Shown here: positions 23,062 to 29,860 of the stretch, one piece after another | How the letters are laid out: each line of letters opens with the position of its first letter | Numbering within the stretch: position 1 is the stretch's first letter | From: Candidatus Omnitrophota bacterium | GTDB lineage: Bacteria > Omnitrophota > Gorgyraeia > Gygaellales > Profunditerraquicolaceae | Assembly (NCBI GenBank): GCA_026387405.1 | Contig: JAPLLV010000030.1 | Location: forward strand, 1-53,609 | Reading direction: 5' to 3' | DNA: 53,609 nt | Program-made: the position numbers and the translations under genes | Notes under the pieces: generated by a model | Told to the model about the DNA's origin: nothing | Seen by the model: the letters and a program-made list of their open reading frames with translations, nothing else | Database searches by the model: none

Positions 23062-23996
23062 AGGCCGACTTCCTTGATCACCGCCTTGATCGTATCAGCG
23101 GATTTCCTTAAAGAAACCAGCTCCTGCTCGCTGGGGTTGATCCTGAGCAGCTCACGTATGCCTGCGCGGTGGACTACCGCCGGAACGCTTAAATACACGT
23201 CGCTGATACCATGGTAATCCTCCAGATAACAGGAAACAGGCAAAATAGAATTCTCATCTTTTAAGATCGCCTCACTGATCTTCACCAGGGCCAGGGCAAT
23301 GCCGTAGGAAGTCTCTCCCTTCCTGGTAATTATTTGATATGCGTAGTCCCTGGCCTCTTTAAAAATATCATCTAACCGGCTATGGTCGCACTTATGGCAG
23401 GCAGGGCAGTATTCCGTGAAGAACATACTGCCTATAATAGCCTTACTCCATAAAGGGAACTCGGAATCCCCGTGCTCGCCCAGGATATAGGCGTGGACAT
23501 TACGGGCATCTATATTGCAGTGTTTGGCCAGAAGCCACCTGAAACGCGAACTGTCAAGGACCGTCCCGGAACCTATTACTTCCTGCCAGGGCTTTCCGGA
23601 AAACTTATGCGCCGCGTAGGAAAGCACGTCTACGGGATTAGTAACTACCAACCATACCGCTTTTTGGGCATGCCTGGCTACGTGGGGAATGATCTCCTTG
23701 AATACTTCGACATTATCGCGCACAAGGTCAAGCCTGGTCTGGCCGGGCTTCTGTTTTGCCCCCGCTGTGATAACCACTAAATCCGCGTCTTCCAGATCAG
23801 GATAATCTCCTACTTTTATCTCTACGGGAGACATATAGGGCATGCCGCTGGCCAGGTCCAAAACCTCGCCTTCAGCGCGCGCCTTATCCCGGTCAAGGAT
23901 GACTACGGAACGCGCGACTCCGCTTATCACCAGGCTATAGGCGTATCTTATACCTACGTTTCCTGCGCCAATGATCCCTATTTTTGGCTTAAGCAT
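23058..23996 (-). CDS. ldh: L-lactate dehydrogenase
   Basis: The 312-residue protein has the Rossmann motif GIIGAGNVGIRYAYSL, the substrate loop AGAKQKPGQTRLDL (Gln in the position that favours lactate over malate), VTNPVDVLSY and the catalytic HGDSE. A cysteine-rich stretch, EYCPACHKCDH near residue 200, is not usual for LDH. It interconverts pyruvate and lactate with NADH. It heads a redox transcript with a promoter at 24065-24093. Confidence 0.9.
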   Translation of the reverse strand: MLKPKIGIIGAGNVGIRYAYSLVISGVARSVVILDRDKARAEGEVLDLASGMPYMSPVEIKVGDYPDLEDADLVVITAGAKQKPGQTRLDLVRDNVEVFKEIIPHVARHAQKAVWLVVTNPVDVLSYAAHKFSGKPWQEVIGSGTVLDSSRFRWLLAKHCNIDARNVHAYILGEHGDSEFPLWSKAIIGSMFFTEYCPACHKCDHSRLDDIFKEARDYAYQIITRKGETSYGIALALVKISEAILKDENSILPVSCYLEDYHGISDVYLSVPAVVHRAGIRELLRINPSEQELVSLRKSADTIKAVIKEVGL

Positions 23997-24020
23997 ATAT
24001 AGTATCCTTCACAGTAATAG

Positions 24021-24163
24021 ACACCCGATTTTACCGGATAAATCGGTGTACTGCCTTCTGCAGTATTATCTCATTGCCACTTACCTTTATCAATTATTTA
24101 ATTCCGCTTTCTATTGACTTTTCGCCACAGAAGGTGGCGCACTTTGCCTTCCGATAGGCAAAG
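24021..24163. repeat. compound hairpins related to the ACACCCG family
   Basis: ACACCCGATTTTACC with its complement ending ATCGGTGT, then CTGCC-TTCT-GCAG, then CGCCAC/GTGGCG and CTTTGCC/GGCAAAG. The same words occur in the array at 19734-19900. Apart from the ldh promoter inside it, the gap holds no gene that I see. Confidence 0.7.
24065..24093 (-). promoter_or_regulatory. ldh promoter
   Basis: On the minus strand TTGATA (24088-24093) and GATAAT (24065-24070) are separated by exactly 17 bases. The transcript would begin just before the hairpin repeat at 24021-24049. Confidence 0.55.
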
Positions 24164-24173
24164 GTGTCTCCGA

Positions 24174-24434
24174 CTATCCAAATATATCCTTTAAATCCTT
24201 CTCCGGGTGGAACCCTTTTAATTCTCTCCACTTGTCTTCGCCAATACACTCCCGGGCATGCTTACACCAATCTACGCACGAAGGAAGCCTCTCCCGGCAG
24301 ACCAGGTTCTTGCACTTGGGGCACCCCACCTTTACTTCATCGGAAAAGATCTCTAATTTATGTCCGCAATCAGGGCACCTGATGGTCTCGACCTTCAAAT
24401 TCCTGTCGTCCTGCCCCGGGCATTTCTGCATCAT
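24174..24434 (-). CDS. cysteine-rich zinc-ribbon protein
   Basis: The 86-residue protein has CPDCGH, CPKCKNLVC and CVDWCKHARECIG: three cysteine clusters, probably binding zinc. It starts MMQKCPGQD. Similar small proteins accompany ferredoxin-type genes in anaerobes, but I cannot assign a function. The start overlaps the ferredoxin gene stop by 4 bases, so they are translationally coupled. Confidence 0.7.
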   Translation of the reverse strand: MMQKCPGQDDRNLKVETIRCPDCGHKLEIFSDEVKVGCPKCKNLVCRERLPSCVDWCKHARECIGEDKWRELKGFHPEKDLKDIFG

Positions 24435-25111
24435 GCTATTTTTTCTCCTTTTATACTAATAGTGATCTCCTTAAACGGCACTTTTTTACCGCTGCGCCGG
24501 ATCGCTTCCTGGATAATGCCTACGAGCCCGAAGCAACAAGGCACCTCCATGTGCGCATAGGTTATCGACCACACGTTGTTATTCTCCAGTATCTGAACAA
24601 ATTTTTCTTGATATACCTCTAGATCGTCAAGTTTCGGACACCCCACAAGCAGGGTCTTTCCTTTTAGTAAATCCTCATGGAAATTCGCATAGGCAAACGG
24701 CACGCAATCCGCGGCGATCAACAGATCCACATTATTTAAATAGGGCGCAAAAGGAGGAACGAGCGCCAACTGCACAGGCCATTGGCGCAGCTGCGACTCA
24801 ATCCCTCCTCCAGCTTGCCCCTTACCTTCCGTGGCAGGCGCGGCTTCTTTTTTCCTGAAATCCATCATCTTTGACCCGGGACAACCGGGAGATCCCGGAT
24901 GCACAAATTCCTTAGCCTCCCTCTCTTCAATGGTAATCGCGTCCTGAGGACACTTGCCGAGGCATGCGCCCAGGCCGTCGCATAATACATCGCTCACTAA
25001 GCGCGCTTTGCCATCTACCAACCGTATCGCTCCCTCTTGACAATTAGGTATGCATAAACCGCAACCGTTACATTTATTTTCATCAATTTTGATTATTTTT
25101 CTTTTTACCAT
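24431..25111 (-). CDS. ferredoxin-domain protein with C-terminal domain of unknown function
   Basis: The 226-residue protein has a two-cluster ferredoxin domain at residues 1-55: CNGCGLCIPNCQEGAI and CDGLGACLGKCPQDAI. A linker rich in Ala/Gly and a C-terminal domain follow, with ALVPPFAPYLNNVDLLIAAD and GKTLLVGCPKLDD, plus a late Cys pair in EVPCCFGL. It may shuttle electrons. It lies 3 bases downstream of an Rrf2 regulator gene, which probably controls it. Confidence 0.8.
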   Translation of the reverse strand: MVKRKIIKIDENKCNGCGLCIPNCQEGAIRLVDGKARLVSDVLCDGLGACLGKCPQDAITIEEREAKEFVHPGSPGCPGSKMMDFRKKEAAPATEGKGQAGGGIESQLRQWPVQLALVPPFAPYLNNVDLLIAADCVPFAYANFHEDLLKGKTLLVGCPKLDDLEVYQEKFVQILENNNVWSITYAHMEVPCCFGLVGIIQEAIRRSGKKVPFKEITISIKGEKIA

Positions 25112-25114
25112 ACA

Positions 25115-25516
25115 TCAGTCTCGCGCTAAATTACCTATGGTTATCTTTCCTATGTCCTTCAACGCCTGCCTCTCTATCTCCATTATTTTCTTTCTCAGGC
25201 CGCATGAATATCGCCTGGGACAGCATTCTTTTTTAAAAAGGCACTCGTTAAGGGAAAACTGGCCCTGGAAAACCCGCATCACCTCTATTAAGCTTATTCT
25301 CCCCGGGGAGATCGCCATGGAGAACCCTCCACCCTTACCTTTATATGCCTTTAATATGCCCTTATTGTGCAATAGCTGAAGGATCTTGCGTAAAAAAGGC
25401 CGCGGTATCTCAAGTGCCTTTACCAGCTCAGGCACGGATATCGTCCTCTCCCGATGCTTAGCCAGGTAACACAGCGCCCTTACCGCGTAATCAGTGTCTC
25501 TTGTGATTAACTTCAT
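25115..25516 (-). CDS. Rrf2 family regulator (redox/Fe-S type), first copy
   Basis: From the ATG of MKLITRDTDYAVRAL the protein has 133 residues. It shows the Rrf2 winged helix with SVPELVKALEIPRPFLRKILQLL and the wing GKGGGFSMA. Cys92, Cys98/99 and Cys105 match the three-cysteine Fe-S sensor pattern of IscR/NsrR. A longer upstream frame runs through a repeat and is rejected; GAGGGAG precedes this ATG. The promoter at 25579-25608 carries a perfect palindrome, suggesting autoregulation. Confidence 0.9.
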   Translation of the reverse strand: MKLITRDTDYAVRALCYLAKHRERTISVPELVKALEIPRPFLRKILQLLHNKGILKAYKGKGGGFSMAISPGRISLIEVMRVFQGQFSLNECLFKKECCPRRYSCGLRKKIMEIERQALKDIGKITIGNLARD

Positions 25517-25538
25517 ACTCCCTCTTGTCCGCAAGGAC

Positions 25539-25570
25539 AACACCCGCGCAACCCCTATCTGCGCGGGGTG
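25539..25570. repeat. ACACCCGCGC hairpin repeat
   Basis: ACACCCGCGCA and TGCGCGGGGTG pair around ACCCCTATC. On the minus strand it is followed by TTGTCC/GGACAA and the ribosome site, the same order as at 20208-20254. It lies in the leader of the Rrf2 gene. Confidence 0.85.
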
Positions 25571-25578
25571 CCTCATCC

Positions 25579-25608
25579 AAATGATACCATAATTGTATCA
25601 TTTGTCAA
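25579..25608 (-). promoter_or_regulatory. promoter and operator of the first Rrf2 gene
   Basis: Minus strand: consensus TTGACA (25603-25608), 16-base spacer, TATCAT (25581-25586). A perfect palindrome AAATGATAC-7-GTATCATTT (25579-25603) covers spacer and -10, a fitting site for repression by the adjacent Rrf2 protein. Confidence 0.75.
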
Positions 25609-25647
25609 GAAAAAAAGGAGGGGGGCGCTAAGAAACGCGCCCCCTCC
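25609..25647 (-). terminator. intrinsic terminator of thi4
   Basis: Minus strand: GGAGGGGGCGC pairs with GCGCCCCCCTCC, followed by eight T residues. It lies ten bases past the thi4 stop. Confidence 0.92.
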
Positions 25648-25656
25648 GGACTTTCT

Positions 25657-26463
25657 TCAGCTCGCTAATGGCAATGGTTCCCGCAAAACAGATTTCCCCA
25701 GGATCTCTTTCGCAAGCTTAGCGGCCTTTATTCCTGAATAGAGCATCCCCGAAAATGTCGGCCCCATGCGCGGGATCCCGTACGCGCTTGAAACCGCCAT
25801 ACCGCAAACCAACAGCCCCGGGAAGATAACGCCGGTTTTTTCAACCACGAGGTCTTCGGATGTGTTCACGTCCATAGGCCCGAAATCTTTCAATTGAAGG
25901 AGTTTTCTCCTCTCCAGCGCCCTACAGACGTGCGCATCATGCCCGGTGGCATCAATAACTACCTTTGCTTCTAAAGAAACCGGGTCAACGCAGGTGATCT
26001 GCCTGGGAAGCGCAGAAACCGGCGTCCAATTAATTACCACTCCTTCGACGCGGTTGTTACGCAAGACTACGTCATCGAATTTGGTCATATTCAGGATTTT
26101 TGCTCCGGCATCGCAGGCAGCGGCGATCAGCTTTGAGCAGGCCTCGGGACCGGAAGCGGTAAACAAACCCTTCTCTACCTCTTGATGACGGATACCCAAT
26201 TCAGTCAGGATCACTTGCCCCGGGGCTCTAAAGGTCAGCGTATTCATAAGATATCCGCCGATCCAGAAACCTCCTCCGATGTAATTATTGCTTTCCACTA
26301 CCAGCGTTTTAATGCCTGACCCAGCCAAATCCCTTGCCGCGATAAGCCCGCTTGGCCCTCCGCCGATGATGATAATGTCGCTCGTGATATACTCCTGGAA
26401 CCAGCGATCGAAATCTCCCACGATCGCCCTGGTGATACTTGCCTCACTTACCTTTGCAAACAT
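25657..26463 (-). CDS. thi4: Thi4-type thiazole synthase
   Basis: From the ATG of MFAKVSEASIT the protein has 268 residues. It has the dinucleotide motif IIIGGGPSGLIAARDLA, ESNNYIGGGFW, TGHDAHV and the C-terminal GIPRMGPTFSGML. Thi4 makes ADP-thiazole from NAD and glycine. Yeast-type enzymes donate sulfur from a cysteine, while archaeal enzymes have histidine there and use sulfide. Here QITCVDP places Cys158 at that position. A TPP riboswitch and terminator precede the gene, so expression should fall when thiamine pyrophosphate is plentiful. Confidence 0.92.
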   Translation of the reverse strand: MFAKVSEASITRAIVGDFDRWFQEYITSDIIIIGGGPSGLIAARDLAGSGIKTLVVESNNYIGGGFWIGGYLMNTLTFRAPGQVILTELGIRHQEVEKGLFTASGPEACSKLIAAACDAGAKILNMTKFDDVVLRNNRVEGVVINWTPVSALPRQITCVDPVSLEAKVVIDATGHDAHVCRALERRKLLQLKDFGPMDVNTSEDLVVEKTGVIFPGLLVCGMAVSSAYGIPRMGPTFSGMLYSGIKAAKLAKEILGKSVLREPLPLAS

Positions 26464-26508
26464 ACCTCTCCCCCTTTCATCTAGACCAAGATAACCCAGC
26501 CGGATAAA

Positions 26509-26538
26509 TAAAAAATCCCTATTGCCAACCAATAGGGA
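26509..26538 (-). terminator. TPP riboswitch expression-platform terminator
   Basis: Minus strand: TCCCTATTG pairs with CAATAGGGA around GTTGG and is followed by six T residues. It lies just after the riboswitch aptamer and before thi4, so ligand binding probably allows this terminator to form. Confidence 0.88.
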
Positions 26539-26548
26539 CGTCTAAAAC

Positions 26549-26644
26549 AACTACCTATTCCTACGCTGGCATTATCCAGATCAGGTTCTCGGGTCATCCG
26601 CTCTTACAGCGGAACTCTCAGGCCGTTTCACGACCTCCCCGTAT
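26549..26644 (-). promoter_or_regulatory. TPP (thiamine pyrophosphate) riboswitch
   Basis: The minus strand has the THI-box landmarks in order: GGGGAGG, CTGAGAG, GATGACCC, GAACCTGATCTGGATAATGC and CAGCGTAGG. These are the conserved aptamer helices and pyrimidine-sensing loop. It controls thi4 downstream. Confidence 0.97.
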
Positions 26645-26654
26645 TTACATTTTC

Positions 26655-26683
26655 ATTAAACCACAAAATAATACCGGAGTCAA
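26655..26683 (-). promoter_or_regulatory. thi4 promoter
   Basis: Minus strand: TTGACT (26678-26683) and TTTAAT (26655-26660) with a 17-base spacer. The -35 overlaps the last codons of the upstream gene. The start site would fall about ten bases before the aptamer. Confidence 0.75.
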
Positions 26684-27423
26684 TGTTTAACTTCCGGGAT
26701 CTTATTGAGAAACGGTACGCACAGATTTAAGGCTAAAAGGCCGGCGAGCTCAACGTCAAACGTCGCCCCCGCTTGAGTCAGAACAAAAATTACCGCTGCC
26801 ACGCCAACGCCGAAGATAGTCTTCCCCAGCGGTTTTATGGGGGTAGTCTTGGGCTCGATGAGCATAACAAAGATATAGAAATAACTGAAGATCCCGAATA
26901 TGTTCGATAGAGGGGCGTGCTGGGTAAGCATCTGCATACCGAAGAGAACGAACGAGGTAACGGCGTAACCATACAACACCTCCAGCTTCCTTATCTTCCA
27001 GATGAAATATAGACCAACCGGCACAACGATATACCAAAGATACGTACCTTTCCATTGAGTTTGGGCCTGCAATAAAACCGTGCTCAAAAATATCCCTATA
27101 GCGGCGGGATTAAATAAATGCTTGCCCTTAAAACGAATAAGATGCTTTGAGCAGATTGCGATAAACGCAGCCGCGACAAAAACCCACCAGGGATTGTCGC
27201 TTGCCAGCACATACCCGATAATCAGGCCTGAGATAACAGAGCTCTCAGTCAGGAGTAGTTTCTTTGACCTTATATAGGTAAAAACAGAATCTATGGCTAT
27301 AGCCGAAGCGGTTGCAAGCAAAGTAGTAAGCAGGAACATCGCGCCTTTGCCTACTATAAACAGATAAAATACGAATAAGAACAAGTAGATAACTAATTGC
27401 GACTTAATACTTATATTTTTCAT
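26680..27423 (-). CDS. NqrB/RnfD-like membrane protein
   Basis: The 247-residue protein has about eight hydrophobic segments with no signal peptide. HLFNPAAIGIFLS and the late EPKTTP motif are typical of the NqrB/RnfD/RnfE superfamily, integral subunits of redox-driven Na+ or H+ pumps. Other Rnf or Nqr subunits are absent nearby. It is shorter than RnfD (about 330), so it belongs to the orphan group whose job is undefined. Confidence 0.75.
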   Translation of the reverse strand: MKNISIKSQLVIYLFLFVFYLFIVGKGAMFLLTTLLATASAIAIDSVFTYIRSKKLLLTESSVISGLIIGYVLASDNPWWVFVAAAFIAICSKHLIRFKGKHLFNPAAIGIFLSTVLLQAQTQWKGTYLWYIVVPVGLYFIWKIRKLEVLYGYAVTSFVLFGMQMLTQHAPLSNIFGIFSYFYIFVMLIEPKTTPIKPLGKTIFGVGVAAVIFVLTQAGATFDVELAGLLALNLCVPFLNKIPEVKH

Positions 27424-27475
27424 AAGCCCTCCATTGTTATTAAGGCTTTTGGTTTCGTCTCGGCGCTAAAATATC

Positions 27476-28639
27476 TTATTTAAAGATGCGGTTAAATAAA
27501 AGCCCTAAGAGAATGATCTGCGGGACGCTAACGACCGGCATCCACAACGCCACCCGCCTGCCCACATACGTCCATAAAAGGCCAATCTCGGTATAATCCG
27601 TAGCCACACCGGCCATCAGGAAAGTAAAACTGTTTCCCAGGGCCCCGGTCTGGCGATAGATCTCAAAGGCAAGCGGCGATGAACCTTCCGAGCATACCTC
27701 TATAACCGTTGCCAAAGCCAATGTCACAAAAAGGCCCAGCAATGTCGGCCCCATATATTTATGGAAAAAATGTACCGGGATATAGGCGCCGGCGAGACTG
27801 GAAATAAATATCCCGATAATAATCCACCAGAGCACCATATCCGCAAGTGACACTGTCCCTCTCAAGACTCCCCGAGAATCGGCAAGCAGGGTCTTTCGCC
27901 CAAAATGATACCTCTTACACCGCGCCTTGATATCATGGAGAATAGAAAAGCCTTCCCTCAACTCCAGGCTATTGCTATTTTTTTCGATCAGGCCTCTTTC
28001 TTCCAGAAACATAAAGATCAGGCCGGTGTTCACTGCCACGATCAAGGCCGCGATAATAATAAATAACCCCTTAAACCCGAAAAACCCGATCAGCATCACC
28101 GTAATAGTAAAATTTGCCCAAGGGCTGGCCAGCAAAAAGGCCACTACCGCAGGATTCGAGGCCCCCTTTTTATGCAGTTGGATGGTAAGCGCCAGGATCC
28201 CGTGGCTGCAGGCGCTCAACAGAAATCCCAACGACACTGCCTTTATTATCGTGCCGGCTTTCTTCTTGGCAAGGATTTTAGAGATGTATTCCCGCGGGAC
28301 ATAATAATCGATTACGCCGCCTAAGAATAAACCAACTGCAACCGCCCACCAGATCATCCTGATATAACTCAAGAATTCCCTGCGAAAGGCTCCCAGAAAC
28401 GGAAAAACGCCGGCGCCTGCTACGCACAATACAGAAACTGCACTTACAAGAAATAACTTATTTTTAAAAAACGGATTCCTGGACTGCGGCAGACACACTA
28501 TTACGTCTTGCGCGCCCTCCTGCTTAAGAAACTTATCCTTGCAGTGCACAGAACAGAAGAAATACTCATCCCCATCCTTAACCACCCTGACGGCAGAGCG
28601 CTCATCTACATCCATACCGCAAACAGGGTCTCTTTTCAT
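27476..28639 (-). CDS. YHS-domain permease (SO_0444-like metal efflux)
   Basis: The 387-residue protein starts with a YHS domain, MKRDPVCGMDVDERSAVRV followed by FCSVHCKDKF (residues 1-40), which binds metal. The rest is a permease of the ArsP/DUF318 type with about ten helices and the repeated motifs LLSACSHGILAL and ATVIEVCSEGSSPLAFEI. Relatives such as SO_0444 are proposed Cu/Zn efflux permeases. Its neighbours include copper efflux genes. The metal is inferred. Confidence 0.8.
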   Translation of the reverse strand: MKRDPVCGMDVDERSAVRVVKDGDEYFFCSVHCKDKFLKQEGAQDVIVCLPQSRNPFFKNKLFLVSAVSVLCVAGAGVFPFLGAFRREFLSYIRMIWWAVAVGLFLGGVIDYYVPREYISKILAKKKAGTIIKAVSLGFLLSACSHGILALTIQLHKKGASNPAVVAFLLASPWANFTITVMLIGFFGFKGLFIIIAALIVAVNTGLIFMFLEERGLIEKNSNSLELREGFSILHDIKARCKRYHFGRKTLLADSRGVLRGTVSLADMVLWWIIIGIFISSLAGAYIPVHFFHKYMGPTLLGLFVTLALATVIEVCSEGSSPLAFEIYRQTGALGNSFTFLMAGVATDYTEIGLLWTYVGRRVALWMPVVSVPQIILLGLLFNRIFK

Positions 28640-28650
28640 CGCTTAACCTA

Positions 28651-29796
28651 TCACTTGAGTTTTAAGTGCTCTCTGCTTAACTTAAGAAAAACGTTAAATG
28701 CATTTCTACTCTTTATATTCTTTATCATCCGAAAGGTTTCAATTAACGCCCAGGCGCCGTAAACCCACAGTATCTCCTCCCGGATACCCGGGATCAAAAA
28801 TTGCACCAGCCATAATATAAAGAGGGCCGAGGCCTCAAAGAACGCGAAATCCATGCTGGCCAGAAAAAGAAATCCCAGGTAAGACTGGACGATAGTCAAA
28901 AGTATCTCTAATCTTTGATGTTCGTCAAAAGTAACGTAGGAAATCTTCCCCATCCCGAAAGAATAGATAAAAGGGATCATTGCCACCAGGATAGTCCATT
29001 GATTGATAGAGGAAGAAACAAAATTTACCAGGGCCATAGGCGCCTTGGTCACTTTTCTCGCCCAGTAAAAAGCCGAGAGTTTCTCCGGGAATTCGCTCAA
29101 GAAAGGCGCTACCCATTGCACAAAGACAAATTGCGAAACGCCTACGGAAACCGCTAAGGCGAGCATGGAATTAAGAAAAGGGTGCGCTGAAAAATACAGG
29201 ATAACTGCCCCGGCGATGAAAAACAAGACGATCCAGATGATGTTAACCGGATATTTATACCGCATCATGAACTTCGGGATACGCCCCAGATCATCCATCT
29301 CTTCCTCATCATGGGGAGGCATTTTTGACAAAAGATACAGGTAAACAAAATAAATAGCTCCTAAGACCAGGCCATCAAAGATATTCAGCGTGCCTTTGAA
29401 ATAAATCACCAAAAAGTAAAGCAGGGCCGGCAGGAGCGCTAATATAGCTATAGAATGTTCATCCTCCAATTCTATAGCCCACAAGCCTTTTTTCCCGCCG
29501 CGTTTCTTATGAAAAAATAATGCTACAAAATAGACCATCGGCCAGCCTAAACCGACAAATAACCTCAAAGAACCCGTGTAGTTGGCGGTGATAAGGTGCA
29601 CCTTGGAAGGATCCTTGGCCGCGGTAAGCGCGATCACCCCTTCCACCGCGAATTCAGGAAGGGTCTGTATCCAGGCAAGCATTGCCAACGCCAGGCCCTG
29701 GGAGATGAAGAATTGGCCGCATTCAGCTGCCCAGGCAATAAGCATAGCTGCTAAAACGATCGCCGGGAAGGTCCATAAAGCGCTAAGTGCTTCCAT
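28651..29796 (-). CDS. sodium/calcium exchanger-like (CaCA) membrane protein
   Basis: The 381-residue protein is hydrophobic with about ten helices. Two alpha-repeat motifs are visible: WIQTLPEFAVEGVIAL in the first half and VQWVAPFLSEFPEKL in the second, corresponding to GTSLPE-type ion-binding repeats. The second repeat is followed by a Lys/Arg-rich turn. CaCA proteins exchange cations across the inner membrane. The ion is unknown. Confidence 0.8.
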   Translation of the reverse strand: MEALSALWTFPAIVLAAMLIAWAAECGQFFISQGLALAMLAWIQTLPEFAVEGVIALTAAKDPSKVHLITANYTGSLRLFVGLGWPMVYFVALFFHKKRGGKKGLWAIELEDEHSIAILALLPALLYFLVIYFKGTLNIFDGLVLGAIYFVYLYLLSKMPPHDEEEMDDLGRIPKFMMRYKYPVNIIWIVLFFIAGAVILYFSAHPFLNSMLALAVSVGVSQFVFVQWVAPFLSEFPEKLSAFYWARKVTKAPMALVNFVSSSINQWTILVAMIPFIYSFGMGKISYVTFDEHQRLEILLTIVQSYLGFLFLASMDFAFFEASALFILWLVQFLIPGIREEILWVYGAWALIETFRMIKNIKSRNAFNVFLKLSREHLKLK

Positions 29797-29828
29797 TGGT
29801 TATTATGACTCCTTTCACAGAAAGTGAA

Positions 29829-29860
29829 ACACCCGCGCAAATCCGCTTAGCGCGGGGTGT
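29829..29860. repeat. ACACCCGCGC hairpin repeat
   Basis: ACACCCGCGCA and complementary GCGCGGGGTGT around AATCCGCTTA. It fills the gap between the RND pump gene and the exchanger gene and is nearly identical to the copies at 20223 and 25539. Confidence 0.85.
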
